A DNA stretch of 45,099 bases from Bryobacterales bacterium (GCA_016789745.1 JAEUQF010000088.1:1-45099); one strand, 5' to 3'. Shown: positions 7,893 to 17,872, numbered from the stretch's first letter. The notes: a model not told the origin generated them from the letters alone. Made by a program: numbers and translations.

Positions 7893-10800
7893 GTGATCCG
7901 GTTCGTCAGCCTCATTCTACTTGTAGCGTCCGCATCCGCGGCTCCCGCTGCCACCGATGCCGTGTATCGCAGCGAAGTGCGCCCGCTCCTCAACCGCTAC
8001 TGCATCGCCTGCCACTCCACGGCCAAACACACCGGCGACATCGATCTGGAGAAGTTCAGCAGTCTGAGCGACGTATTGCGGGAACCGCGTGTCTGGCAGA
8101 AGGTGGTCGAACAACTCACGCTCGAGCAGATGCCACCGAAACCGCTGCCTTCGCCCTCTACCGCTGACCGCGCGAAGATGTTGGCTTGGGTGAACGCCGC
8201 GCTCGCCACCGCCGCTCGGGCCCACGCCGGCGACCCCGGCCCTGTGGTGCTCCGCCGCCTGAATAACGCCGAATACAACTACACCATCCGCGACCTCACC
8301 GGCGTTTCCGCACTCGACCCTGCCAAGGAGTTTCCCGCCGATGGTGCCGCCGGTGAGGGCTTCATGAATACCGGTAATGCGCTGGCTATGTCTCCGTCCC
8401 TGGTAACGAAGTACCTGGATGCCGGCAAGGCTGTCGCGGCGCACGCCATGCTGCTGCCCGACGGAATCCGCTTCTCCGCATCCACCTCGCGCCAGGATTG
8501 GACCGATCAACTGCTGGCAGAGATCCGCGCTTTCTACGCCACCTTCACCGAGGACGGCGGCATGGAAACCGTGAAGCAGCAGGGCATCGCGCTCGACAAG
8601 AACCGCGGCGGGCGACTGCCCTTGAAGCGATACATCACCGCATCGCTTGCTCTTCGTGCGCCGGGCGCCAGCGTGGCGGCCGTGGCGAAGAAGCACAACC
8701 TCAGCCCCAAGTACCTTGCAGCGCTTCAGAATTTGCTGCAAGGCGGACGGCCTTCCCCGCTCACTGACCCATTACGCACGCAGTGGAGCAAAGCTTCTAC
8801 GGCCGCGGATGTGGATGCCATGGTGGCCGCCATTGGCCGTTGGCAGGAGACATTATGGAAGTTCAGCAGCGTCGGCCACATTGGAAAAGAGGATGGACCG
8901 AAGGCCTGGATGGAGCCAGTGGACCCGGTTGTCGAGCGCCAGGAATTGCGCTTGAAGCTAGCGCGGCCTGCTTCGGGCAATGACGTGACCGTCTATCTTG
9001 CAGCGCACAACGCCGGCGATGGTGCCACCGGCGACGTGGTCCTATGGAATCCACGCATCGAGATTCCAGGCAGCCCACCCGTGCCGTTACGCGACCTGCC
9101 CGCGCTAGCCGCCGACCTCGCTGCCCGCCGTGCCCGCGTCTTTGCCACCACCGCGGCGTCGCTACGTGATCCCGCGAACGCCGACCCCGCCTGGGCCGAC
9201 TTCCTCGGCCTTCGTTCCGCTGCACCCTTCGCGTTGCAGCTACTGGAAGGGCGCATCGAAAAGTCCGGCGCTTATGACTTTGTGCAAGGCTGGGGATCTG
9301 CGAAGCTGCCGATGCTGCTGGCCAACTCCTCCGGGACGCATGTGCGCGTGCCCGGCAACATGAAGCCGCACGCCGTCGCCGTGCATCCGTCCAAGACGCT
9401 GAAGGCCGCCGTGGGCTGGCGCAGTCCTGTGTCGGCAGCGCTGCGTGTGGAAGGCGCCATCACCCGCGCGCATGCCGAGTGTGGCAACGGCGTCACCTGG
9501 GCTTTGGAACTGCGCCGCGGCCGTACGCGACAAACCCTTGCTGCCGGCGAGGCACGCGGAGCCAAGCCGGTTACCCTCGGGCCTTTCGAACGCGTTCGTG
9601 TGCAGCCCGGTGACATGCTCTCGATCTTTATCGGACCCAGGGAAGGGAACTTCTCCTGCGCTCTTACCGACCTTGATTTCAAACTGTCCGGCTCCGGTGC
9701 CGATCAATGGTCTCTGTCCGAGGATGTCAACACGAATGTATTGGCAGGCAATCCGCATGCAGACCGCAGCGGACGAGCCGGCGTGTGGCACTTCTATACG
9801 GAGCCCGTCGCCGGGCACCATGGCGACACCATGATTCCTGCCGGATCGTTACTTGCCCGCTGGCAGGCAGCCGAGTCAAATGAAGAGCGCGGCCGCCTGG
9901 CGGTGGAACTGCAACGCCTGCTGACGTCGTCTGGGCCCGCTCCGGGCGACACCAGTCCGGATGCCCTGCTTTACCGCCAACTGAACTCGCTGGCCGGTCC
10001 GCTGTTCGCCGGTGCCTCCGCCACCGTCGCTGCAAAGCCGTCGGCGCAGTGGGGCCTGGCTCCGAACGCGTTCGGAAGATGTCCCGACGCAACGCCAGTG
10101 GACGCAGCCAGCATCTGTGTCCAGGCGCCCTCTGTACTTACCGTGCACTTACCTGCTGACTTGGTGGCGGATGCCGAGTTCGTCGCCGTTGGGGGCCTTG
10201 CCGCGAAGGCGGGTGCCGAGGGCAGTGTGCAATTGGAACTGCGCACCACCTTGCCACAAGTGAATTCCTCGGGGTTGCTGGAGGCCGGAACCACCGTCGG
10301 CGCTACCAACGGTGTCTGGACCTCCAATAACCAGACCGTCGATTACTCCACCCCGGTTGTTGTCAATCCGAATAGTGCCGCCAGCCAGCGGGTTCGCGCC
10401 AACTTCGAAGAGTTTCGCCAGATGTTTCCCGCAGCGCTCTGCTACACGAAGATCGTTCCGGTGGACGAAGTGGTCACGCTCACGCTCTTCCATCGCGAAG
10501 ACGACGCCCTGTCACGTCTGATCCTCAATGACAAGCAGAAGGCGCGTCTGGACAAGCTTTGGAACGATCTCCATTACATCAGCCGCGACGCCCTCACGCT
10601 GGTGGACGCCTTCGAGCAACTCTGGCAGTACGCTACCCAGGATGCCGACCCTTCCAAGTTCGAGCCGTTGCGCAAGCCCATCCAGGACCGTGCGGCCGCT
10701 TTCCGCCAGCATCTGCTGGACACTGAACCCCGTCATGTCGATGCCGTTGTCGAGTTCGCCGGCCGCGCCTACCGCCGGCCGCTGAAGGAGAGCGAAGCTA

Positions 10801-11987
10801 CCGAACTGCGCTCCCTCTACCGGCAATTGCGCAATCAGGAGATGCCGCACGAAGAGGCGGTGCGCCTGCTGCTGGCGCGCGTCCTGGTCTCGCCTCCGTT
10901 CCTCTATCGCACCGAAGCCGCACCCGCCGGCAAGCAGGCCGGCCGTGTAGGCGACTACGAACTTGCCACCCGGCTGAGCTACTTCCTGTGGTCATCTCTG
11001 CCTGATGCCGAACTGCGTGCGGCGGCCGCCGGGCAGAAACTGCGCACCGTCGCCGGGTTGCACTCGCAGACCCATCGTATGCTCCGCGACGCGCGTGTCC
11101 GCCGCCTGGCAACCGAGTTCGGGGCGGCCTGGCTCCACATCCACGACTTCGAAAACCTGGATGAGAAGAGCGAGCGTCACTTTCCCACCTTCCGCGACCT
11201 GCGCGCTCCCATGTACGAAGAGACCATCCGTTTCTTCACCGACTTCTTCGCAAACAACCGTTCCGTTCTCGATCTGCTCAGCGCCAAACACACGTTCCTC
11301 AACGAAGCGCTGGCGAAGCACTACGGCATCCCAGGTGTTACCGGAGACGAGTGGCGCCGTCTCGACAACATCGCCCAGTATGGCCGCGGCGGTATTCTCG
11401 GCCATGCATCCGTACTGGCGAAGCAGGCGGGCGCCTCCCGCACCAGTCCCATCCTGCGCGGCAATTGGATTATGGAAGTGCTTCTGGGCGAACGCTCGCC
11501 ACGGCCACCGAAGGATGTTCCCCAACTGCCCGCCGACGAGTCCACCGAGAACCTCACCGTGCGCCAGATGGTGGAGAAGCATACCTCTGACCCGCGCTGC
11601 GCCGGTTGCCATGCCCGCTTCGACCCCTACGGCTACACGCTCGAACGCTACGACGCCATTGGTGCCCGTCGCGACAAGGATCTGGGCAATCGTCCCATCA
11701 ATGACCGGGCGAAACTGCGCGGCGGTGTAGAGGTGCAGGGCATGGAAGGCTTACGCGACTATATCCTCACGCAAGGCCGGGACGCCTTCGTCCGCCAGTT
11801 TTGCCGCAAGTTGTTGGGCTATTCGCTCGGCCGTGCCGTGCAACTGTCCGATGAGCCGCTGCTCGATGACATGCAGGCGCGTCTGGCCGCTACTGGTCAT
11901 CACGTCGGCTCCGCGATTGATATCATCGTGGCAAGCCGCCAGTTCCGGGAAATTCGAGGACGCGATCATGAACCAGAACAGCATTAA
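7893..11987 (+). CDS. Giant DUF1587/DUF1595/DUF1592/DUF1588/DUF1585 cytochrome
   Basis: A 1364-residue secreted protein of the planctomycete-type cytochrome family. After a signal peptide ending near SASA comes a heme c domain with CIACH at residues 37-41. DUF1587 follows near 120-170 (RRLNNAEYNYTIRDLTG). From about 945 onward come DUF1595 (FAGRAYRRPL), DUF1592 (LATRLSYFLWSSLPDAEL), DUF1588 (ILRGNWIMEVLLGE to PRCAGCHARFDPYGYTLE, with a second CxxCH at 1236-1240) and DUF1585. About 770 residues separate DUF1587 from DUF1595, far more than in the usual 750-900 residue members. This stretch looks like added beta-rich domains. The gene overlaps its DUF1552 partner by 20 bases, the standard pairing for this family. 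Electron transfer or oxidation of an extracytoplasmic polymer is suspected, but no reaction is established. The start is GTG with little ribosome site. Confidence 0.9.
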   Translation: MIRFVSLILLVASASAAPAATDAVYRSEVRPLLNRYCIACHSTAKHTGDIDLEKFSSLSDVLREPRVWQKVVEQLTLEQMPPKPLPSPSTADRAKMLAWVNAALATAARAHAGDPGPVVLRRLNNAEYNYTIRDLTGVSALDPAKEFPADGAAGEGFMNTGNALAMSPSLVTKYLDAGKAVAAHAMLLPDGIRFSASTSRQDWTDQLLAEIRAFYATFTEDGGMETVKQQGIALDKNRGGRLPLKRYITASLALRAPGASVAAVAKKHNLSPKYLAALQNLLQGGRPSPLTDPLRTQWSKASTAADVDAMVAAIGRWQETLWKFSSVGHIGKEDGPKAWMEPVDPVVERQELRLKLARPASGNDVTVYLAAHNAGDGATGDVVLWNPRIEIPGSPPVPLRDLPALAADLAARRARVFATTAASLRDPANADPAWADFLGLRSAAPFALQLLEGRIEKSGAYDFVQGWGSAKLPMLLANSSGTHVRVPGNMKPHAVAVHPSKTLKAAVGWRSPVSAALRVEGAITRAHAECGNGVTWALELRRGRTRQTLAAGEARGAKPVTLGPFERVRVQPGDMLSIFIGPREGNFSCALTDLDFKLSGSGADQWSLSEDVNTNVLAGNPHADRSGRAGVWHFYTEPVAGHHGDTMIPAGSLLARWQAAESNEERGRLAVELQRLLTSSGPAPGDTSPDALLYRQLNSLAGPLFAGASATVAAKPSAQWGLAPNAFGRCPDATPVDAASICVQAPSVLTVHLPADLVADAEFVAVGGLAAKAGAEGSVQLELRTTLPQVNSSGLLEAGTTVGATNGVWTSNNQTVDYSTPVVVNPNSAASQRVRANFEEFRQMFPAALCYTKIVPVDEVVTLTLFHREDDALSRLILNDKQKARLDKLWNDLHYISRDALTLVDAFEQLWQYATQDADPSKFEPLRKPIQDRAAAFRQHLLDTEPRHVDAVVEFAGRAYRRPLKESEATELRSLYRQLRNQEMPHEEAVRLLLARVLVSPPFLYRTEAAPAGKQAGRVGDYELATRLSYFLWSSLPDAELRAAAAGQKLRTVAGLHSQTHRMLRDARVRRLATEFGAAWLHIHDFENLDEKSERHFPTFRDLRAPMYEETIRFFTDFFANNRSVLDLLSAKHTFLNEALAKHYGIPGVTGDEWRRLDNIAQYGRGGILGHASVLAKQAGASRTSPILRGNWIMEVLLGERSPRPPKDVPQLPADESTENLTVRQMVEKHTSDPRCAGCHARFDPYGYTLERYDAIGARRDKDLGNRPINDRAKLRGGVEVQGMEGLRDYILTQGRDAFVRQFCRKLLGYSLGRAVQLSDEPLLDDMQARLAATGHHVGSAIDIIVASRQFREIRGRDHEPEQH

Positions 11988-13281
11988 ACATCACTTCAGC
12001 CGCCGGCGCATGTTGCGCGGGTTGGGCGTCAGCATGGCTCTTCCGTGGTTGGAATCCATGCCCGTCTGGGGTGATGAGCCCCGCCGCGACAGCGCCAGCG
12101 AAGCCCCGGTGCGCCTGGCCGTGCTGTTCTCCGGCAATGGGTTCCACAGCAAGGAATGGTGGGCCAAGGGCGAAGGCCGTCAGATGGAACTGGGCAAGGT
12201 TCTGGCTCCGCTCGAAGACTTCAAGACCCGCATGCTCTTCATCGAAGGCCTCTATAACGAAGAGGCGCAGAAGGGCAACATTCATAGTTCCCAGACAGGC
12301 AATCTGCTTTCCGGCGCGCCCCTGGCCTCCGGCGGCGAGATCCGCTCCGGCACCAGCATTGACCAGATCGTCGCGCAACGCTTCGCTAACTCTACAAAGG
12401 TGCCCAGCCTGGTCATCGGCTGCGAAAAGTCGAATCCGTCGGTGCACAAGAACTACTCCATGCTGTATAGCTCGCACATCTCCTGGAGTTCGCCCACCAC
12501 GCCCGCGCCGCTCGAAATCTATCCGGCACTCGCCTTCGACCGCCTCTTCAAAGACGGCGCCAGCAAGGGCGACAAGAGTGTGCTGGACGCGGTACTGGCC
12601 GACGCCGGCTCACTCCGTCGCGGCATCAGCACCAGTGACCAGCACAAACTCGATGAATACCTGGAGTCTGTGCGCGATGTGGAACAGCGCATCGCGAACG
12701 CAGGGAAACGTGGCGAACTCCAGGGTTGGCGTCCCACGCTCGAGAAGCCCAACATGAACCGCCCGCCCGATGGCGTGCCGCAGGACATCGCCGAACACAT
12801 GCGGCTGATGGCCGATATCCTGGTTTTGGGATTCCAGACCGACTCGACACGCGTCACTACACTGAAACTCAACAACGACCACAGCTCCCTGCGCTTCCCA
12901 AACCTCGGTGTGGACTACATGATCCACCACCTGCTGTCACACTCCGATACCGCCGACTGGCTCAAGGTGAACCAGTTCTTCCTGGAACAGGTGGCCTACA
13001 TCGCACGCAAGTTGGACGCCATCCAGGAAGGCCCGCGCACGTTGCTGGAAAACACAATGCTGCTGTATTGTTCCAGCATGCTCACCGGCAATCACGAAGC
13101 ACGGCGGTTGCCCGTGGTCCTGCTGGGCGCTGGCGGTGGACGCATCAAAGGCGGCCGGGTACTCGACTATAACGGCAAGCCCGATCGCCAGATGTGCCGC
13201 CTGTACCTGTCCCTGATGGACAAGGTGAACCTGCGCATGGCGAAGTTCGGCGATGCAACGCAACCGCTTGACGAAGTATAG
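11968..13281 (+). CDS. DUF1552 family secreted protein (Tat signal)
   Basis: A 437-residue protein of the DUF1552 family, which is related to DUF1501 and to the alkaline-phosphatase/sulfatase fold and is almost always found beside DUF1592 cytochromes. The N-terminus (HHFSRRRMLRGLGVSMALPWLES) is a twin-arginine signal. Family segments visible are LFSGNGFHSKEWW, LNNDHSSLRFPNLGVDYMIHHLLSHSD and NTMLLYCSSMLTGNHEARRLPVVLLG. The start ATG at 11968 is set by GAGGA eight bases upstream and by the Tat signal; it lies inside the end of the DUF1592 gene. Export in folded form suggests a bound metal or cofactor. Its function is not known; by context it works with the giant cytochrome. It converges with the DUF2293 gene with no bases between the stop codons. 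Confidence 0.9.
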   Translation: MNQNSIKHHFSRRRMLRGLGVSMALPWLESMPVWGDEPRRDSASEAPVRLAVLFSGNGFHSKEWWAKGEGRQMELGKVLAPLEDFKTRMLFIEGLYNEEAQKGNIHSSQTGNLLSGAPLASGGEIRSGTSIDQIVAQRFANSTKVPSLVIGCEKSNPSVHKNYSMLYSSHISWSSPTTPAPLEIYPALAFDRLFKDGASKGDKSVLDAVLADAGSLRRGISTSDQHKLDEYLESVRDVEQRIANAGKRGELQGWRPTLEKPNMNRPPDGVPQDIAEHMRLMADILVLGFQTDSTRVTTLKLNNDHSSLRFPNLGVDYMIHHLLSHSDTADWLKVNQFFLEQVAYIARKLDAIQEGPRTLLENTMLLYCSSMLTGNHEARRLPVVLLGAGGGRIKGGRVLDYNGKPDRQMCRLYLSLMDKVNLRMAKFGDATQPLDEV

Positions 13282-14349
13282 TCACTGCCACTTCGCCAGC
13301 ATATCCTCCACCGTGCCCAGCACGCGCTGCCGGGCCTCCTGCCGGTCGACGCCGTTCAGCAGCAATTCGTCATAGTCCGTGTGCCGGTGACGCACGGCAG
13401 CCCGGACTGCCAAAACCAGCGCTGCATCCTGTAACGTGCGTCCGGCGGCGCTACGGCCAACGCGTCCGCTTCCGCGGCGCGCTGTATGCTCCGCGATGGC
13501 CGCTGCTTCGGCGGGCGGGCAGCCGGGATATAACAACCTGATCCGTTCGGTCATGCTCGCGGTCAGCCGCTTGTCTTCTTCCTTACGGCGTTCCGCATCG
13601 CGCGCGCGATTGGCCGCGCGTTGTTCGGCATCCTCATAGCAACTGGCCTCAGCCTGCGCAATCGCTGCGGGCTCCACCAGAATGCCCCGCCGTTCATAGC
13701 GGTTTCGTGAACGGCTGAAGCGAACTACCGTGGCCACCTTGCTGCTGAACTTCGTTGCCCTTCGCGTCAGCGCCGCATCCCCTGCCGCCAGGAACTCCAG
13801 TTCGTCCATCCTGGCGCAGGCCATACATAGCGCCTGCTCCCCTTCCTTGATCAGAAGCGAGTCCTGTTCTATCTCCGTGCCGCACTCGGAACACACCGTA
13901 TCGCGCAGCACCTGGAACACAACCATCGTTGGCTCTTCGTTCAGCTTCTGCTGCAGTTTCTCTCGCTTGCGTTCCGATAACTGCGGTGAGACGTAGTGCG
14001 TCCTGTACAGCCGTTCGATGTTCGGGTCGCCGCTCCGGCTGAATTGCAAGTCCAATGTCCCACCGCGTGTGCGGCGGACGTAGCGGGTCTCACTGGGCTT
14101 GAGGTTTGCCGAGTGCGCCCAGTCCCGGAAGATCTTCATCACGTCGGAGATCTTCGACAGGTTGCCTTGAATCACCCGCTCCAGATGATCCACGCAGCCC
14201 TGCCGCCAATCGCTCAGCTGAGTGGGAGACAGCAGGCCCATACCCAGAAATACATCGATCGCCGACACGTAAGAACGAGCCTCTACCGCGGCTCCAGCGG
14301 CCCGAATCACTCGTTGCCGCAACTTCTCCTTTGAGTTGCTGCCGGACAT
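13282..14349 (-). CDS. DUF2293 protein with a four-Cys zinc-binding motif
   Basis: A 355-residue protein with no signal peptide or membrane segment. Residues 268-355 match DUF2293: RIRLLYPGCPPAEAAAIAEH, GSGRVGRS, AVRHRHTDYDELL and a final LAKW. The middle part has CSECG at 153-157 and CMACA at 175-179, which should bind one zinc ion. Between these parts lies a charged helical stretch rich in Arg and Glu (240-265). The N-terminus (LSPTQLSDWRQGCVDHLERVIQ) looks like a conserved alpha-helical module found with DUF2293. The role of the family is unknown. The zinc ribbon and basic character would suit nucleic acid or protein binding, but that is speculation. ATG at 14349 is preferred over the adjoining GTG at 14352. 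It stands alone between unrelated genes. Confidence 0.8.
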   Translation of the reverse strand: MSGSNSKEKLRQRVIRAAGAAVEARSYVSAIDVFLGMGLLSPTQLSDWRQGCVDHLERVIQGNLSKISDVMKIFRDWAHSANLKPSETRYVRRTRGGTLDLQFSRSGDPNIERLYRTHYVSPQLSERKREKLQQKLNEEPTMVVFQVLRDTVCSECGTEIEQDSLLIKEGEQALCMACARMDELEFLAAGDAALTRRATKFSSKVATVVRFSRSRNRYERRGILVEPAAIAQAEASCYEDAEQRAANRARDAERRKEEDKRLTASMTERIRLLYPGCPPAEAAAIAEHTARRGSGRVGRSAAGRTLQDAALVLAVRAAVRHRHTDYDELLLNGVDRQEARQRVLGTVEDMLAKWQ

Positions 14350-14378
14350 CACTTAGATAGTATTCCCCCGGGTAACCA

Positions 14379-14415
14379 ACAAGAAAGGCCGCCCTCCCGT
14401 GAAGGAGAAGCGGCC
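14379..14415 (-). terminator. Rho-independent terminator of the Oar-type receptor gene
   Basis: GGCCGC (14387-14392) pairs with GCGGCC (14410-14415). An inner CTCC (14394-14397) pairs with GGAG (14404-14407) around a six-base loop. On the minus strand the stem is followed by TTTCTTGT. It lies 25 bases past the stop codon of the receptor gene, in the 90-base gap before the DUF2293 gene. It separates those two minus-strand genes into different transcripts. Confidence 0.75.
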
Positions 14416-14439
14416 CTGGTGACGTTAGGTCCCCTTCGA

Positions 14440-17400
14440 TCAGAACACCAGTCGCAACGCCATCTGAATGCGCCGAGGCTGGTTCGCCTGGTTCGTAATC
14501 AGCCCGAAGTTGGTGTTCGTTGGCGACAGGTTCGGCGCCGAAAAGATGGGTGTGTTGGTCAGATTGAAGAACTCGCAGCGGTAGGTCAGGCTTAGCCGCT
14601 CCCGGATGGGGAATGCCTTGATGATGGATAGATCCACCTGGTTCACACCATCGGCGCGGGCATCGTTAAACCGCGTCGGAAAGGTGCGCCGATTCCACTC
14701 CAACTGCTGCGCATTCACCCGGTTGAACACCGACGTATCGAAGGTGCGGTCCGGGTTGTGTCCGTCGTTGTTCAGCGGACCGCCCAGGTAGATCACATTG
14801 CCCCATGTGTACGGCGAGCCGGGCTGGAACGTCAGAATCGTGTTCACGTTCCAGCCGCCCACCACCTGCCTGGCCACTCCTGTTACATTGCTGGCGAACT
14901 GCTTGCCTGGTCCAAACGGCAGATCGTAAGTGCTGCTCACCACCAGACGATGCGTGCGATCCTCGGCCGCCAGCCGCTTCTCCAGAAATGGGTCCTGATC
15001 ATTCAGGCGGCTGCGACGCTCCAGCAGCTTGCTCCACTGGTAGTTGCCCATCAACTGCAGTCCTCCGGTGAACCGCCGCTCCAATCGCACCTGCATCGCA
15101 TGATAGTGCGAGGAGCCATCATTCAGGCGTTGCAGCGTAACATCGCTGAACTGCGGATAGGCCCGCAGCAATTGATTCCGTGCCACCACCGTTCCATTCA
15201 GCGGCGTGCCCGGAATCAGGCCCGCCATTGGGTTCGGAACGTTGCTGGTCAGCCGGTTGATAGTCGCCTGATCACGTACCTGCAATGTGCTCAGGTACTC
15301 CACGGGCACACCATTTGCCGCGTAGTCCACCGGCAGCCGGACCGCCTTGTTCCCCATATAGCCCACTTCCAGCACGGTGTTGCGGCTGAGTTCCCGCTGC
15401 ACCGACAACTCCCACCGCCCCGAATACTGTGACTTTGCCTGCGGATTGAACACCGTCACGCCGCGCCCCAGGAACGTCGCCAGTCCCAGAGAACTCCCTG
15501 TCGGCTGTTCGATCCCGCTCGGGAATGGGTTGGCCAGTGTGGCGCGAGGCGTTCGATAACCATCGAGGGTGGGAACCAGCGCTGTGGTCTGGCTGAAGCC
15601 TGGCGCATTGTTTCCAATGACACCGTACGTGAAGTAGTAGATACCTACCCCGCCGCGCAGCACCGTCTTCGGCGTTACCGTCCATGCCAGTCCAAAGCGA
15701 GGAGAGAACTGCAGAGACGGCGTGCTGTAAATCAGGCGCGACCCCTGGCCCGCGAAGCTTACGCCGCCGTTCAGCTTGAAGGCCGACAACTCCGGGATCG
15801 GGTTGGCCGCATAGGCACGCTCGGCAGCCGCTGAAATCGGACTCGTGGCGCTCTGATTGAATCCATTCACCGTGCGATCAAACCTCTCCGTTGTACCCGA
15901 CTCCCGTTCGGCTCGCAGACCAAGATTCAGCGTCAGATTGGTTCGCACCCGGAAGTCATCCTGCAGGAAGAACGCGTAGTAGTTGCTCAGGTTCGACCGT
16001 GCCGCCGCCAGATCGTACTGACCGCTGGTGGGCAGACCAAGCAGAAACGCCGCAAGATCCTGTCCCAGCGGTGCCGCCGGCGAATTGTCCAGCGGACCCT
16101 GTGTCCAGTTGTTGCCAAACGTGAATGTTCCGTTCGAGAAGCCGTAATTAAAGTCGCTCTCGCGAAGCTGCCGGATGTCGGCCCCGAACTTCAACGTATG
16201 GCGGCTCAGGATCTTAGTGAAGGACTCGAACAACTGGAACGAGTCGAAGGGGAATGCACGCGGTCCCGAATCTCCCACGCCCGTGAACCGCGAGAACGTG
16301 ATGCGCGGCAGCACTTTCGATGGCGCCGTTGCACCCAGGTACGCGGGGAACCCCAGCGAAGCCGAATCAAAACCTTCCGAGTAATTCACGCGCGGCTCTT
16401 CAAACCGTGTCCAGTTCAGGCGCGTGTTCACCAGGAAAGTGGGGGTGAGTGTGTAGACATCGTCCAGCATGATGCCCCAGTTGATCCGTCGCAGTGCATT
16501 GGTTGCCGTCGGGTTATCCGTGAGTGCCTTGCCGAAGGAGTTGCCTCCCTGGCCGATCCGCTTGTTTGTCCGGAAGTTCACGAACAGCTTGTTCCTGTCC
16601 GACAGGTTCAGGTCTACGCGTGCCAGGTAGTTATAGAACGTATTCCTCTCCCCGTTCGTCAGCGATACGAAGTTGTCCTGACCGTCGGCCCGTCCCGGCT
16701 GGTTCGGGTCGGCGTAGTACTTCAGATAGTTCTGCGCAATCGGTGACAGCCGGCTGTTCGGGATGACGTTGTTCGGAAAGGGCTGCCGCCGCACGCGGGC
16801 GCCTTCCGCCACGCCCGTCGCCGGGTCGAATATCTGGTATGCCGTGCCTACGTTCAGCAGCGCCGAGAAGTCCCCGCCCTTCTGCGCTGTTGTGGGCATC
16901 GTCGCCGTAGCCGGCGCTGGCAGCGCATCCTGGATGCCTTCGTAAGCGAAGAAAAAGAACACCCGGTTTCGGCCGTCCACCAGTTTCGGGATCAGCACCG
17001 GGCCGGAGAACGTTCCACCATATTGGTTGAACCGGCTGGAAGGCTTTGTGCCGCCTACCTTGTTGGTGAAGAACGGCGTCGCTGCCGTGTTTGAGATCTG
17101 ATTGAACTCGTAGAGCGTTCCGTGAAACTGATTCGTGCCGCTCTTCAGCACCACGTTCACCGTACCGCCTCCGGTGTGCCCGTACGCCGCATCGGCCTGG
17201 AAGGACTCGGCCTTCACTTCGGCTACCGCGTCTACCGGAGGGTTGTACGCCACCCGCGAATCCCCCGTCGTATCCGGCGCGCCGTCAATCAGTAACTCGT
17301 TCGACCGCGATGGCGACCCACCCATCGAAAACCCCGATGGCCCAGCGTTGTCAAACGGCCGCGTGAAGCGCGGATCGTCGGTCGGCGTCACACCAAACGC

Positions 17401-17856
17401 CAACTGTGCCAGTGCCAGTGGGGTACGTCCACTGAGCGGCATGTTCTCGATCTGCCGCGTCGTGATCACCTGGCCACTCGATGCGGTGGCGGTCGTCAGA
17501 ATCGGCGCTTCGGCTGTCACGGAGACTGTCTCCGTCATCTGTCCAATCGCCAGTTCCATGTCCAGCGCGACAATTTCGTTCGCGCCTAACTGGATTCCGG
17601 TGCGTTCATGCTTCTTGAATCCCGACGCTTCCGCCACCACCTGGTAACTGGAAGGCGGCAGAAATGGGATAGTGTATAAACCGTCGTCACCAGAAACCGT
17701 TTCGAACTTCGATCCGGTTTCGGTCTGGATCGCGACTACCTTCACCTTGGCAATCGCTGCTCCCTGCGGATCGGTGATCCGCCCGTTCAACGTGGCGCGG
17801 TACTGCTGTGCCGCTGCTGTCACGGCCAGCGCACAAAGCAGACTTAGTAAGCGCAT
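14440..17856 (-). CDS. Oar-type TonB-dependent outer-membrane receptor
   Basis: A 1138-residue outer-membrane protein. After a signal peptide (cleavage near AAAQQ) come a carboxypeptidase-regulatory-like beta-sandwich (about 20-105, LNGRITDPQGAAIAKVKVVAI), a plug domain (about 115-240, MPLSGRTPLALAQLAFG, NELLIDGAPD, GGGTVNVVLKSGTNQFHG) and a 22-strand barrel. The last residues are ALRLVF, an aromatic end suited to barrel insertion. The Oar family is widespread in Acidobacteria and is thought to import or secrete large substrates. The start is set by AAGGGGGAG eight bases upstream. The gene is monocistronic, with its own terminator downstream, and it diverges from the IclR/PBP regulator across 174 bases, so that regulator may control it. 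It is not a recent copy of the receptor at 27181. Confidence 0.92.
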   Translation of the reverse strand: MRLLSLLCALAVTAAAQQYRATLNGRITDPQGAAIAKVKVVAIQTETGSKFETVSGDDGLYTIPFLPPSSYQVVAEASGFKKHERTGIQLGANEIVALDMELAIGQMTETVSVTAEAPILTTATASSGQVITTRQIENMPLSGRTPLALAQLAFGVTPTDDPRFTRPFDNAGPSGFSMGGSPSRSNELLIDGAPDTTGDSRVAYNPPVDAVAEVKAESFQADAAYGHTGGGTVNVVLKSGTNQFHGTLYEFNQISNTAATPFFTNKVGGTKPSSRFNQYGGTFSGPVLIPKLVDGRNRVFFFFAYEGIQDALPAPATATMPTTAQKGGDFSALLNVGTAYQIFDPATGVAEGARVRRQPFPNNVIPNSRLSPIAQNYLKYYADPNQPGRADGQDNFVSLTNGERNTFYNYLARVDLNLSDRNKLFVNFRTNKRIGQGGNSFGKALTDNPTATNALRRINWGIMLDDVYTLTPTFLVNTRLNWTRFEEPRVNYSEGFDSASLGFPAYLGATAPSKVLPRITFSRFTGVGDSGPRAFPFDSFQLFESFTKILSRHTLKFGADIRQLRESDFNYGFSNGTFTFGNNWTQGPLDNSPAAPLGQDLAAFLLGLPTSGQYDLAAARSNLSNYYAFFLQDDFRVRTNLTLNLGLRAERESGTTERFDRTVNGFNQSATSPISAAAERAYAANPIPELSAFKLNGGVSFAGQGSRLIYSTPSLQFSPRFGLAWTVTPKTVLRGGVGIYYFTYGVIGNNAPGFSQTTALVPTLDGYRTPRATLANPFPSGIEQPTGSSLGLATFLGRGVTVFNPQAKSQYSGRWELSVQRELSRNTVLEVGYMGNKAVRLPVDYAANGVPVEYLSTLQVRDQATINRLTSNVPNPMAGLIPGTPLNGTVVARNQLLRAYPQFSDVTLQRLNDGSSHYHAMQVRLERRFTGGLQLMGNYQWSKLLERRSRLNDQDPFLEKRLAAEDRTHRLVVSSTYDLPFGPGKQFASNVTGVARQVVGGWNVNTILTFQPGSPYTWGNVIYLGGPLNNDGHNPDRTFDTSVFNRVNAQQLEWNRRTFPTRFNDARADGVNQVDLSIIKAFPIRERLSLTYRCEFFNLTNTPIFSAPNLSPTNTNFGLITNQANQPRRIQMALRLVF

Positions 17857-17863
17857 ACGGCTG

Positions 17864-17872
17864 CTCCCCCTT
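17864..17872 (-). promoter_or_regulatory. Strong Shine-Dalgarno site of the Oar-type receptor
   Basis: The minus strand reads AAGGGGGAG, ending seven bases before ATG at 17856. It fixes the start of this highly expressed class of protein. Confidence 0.8.
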
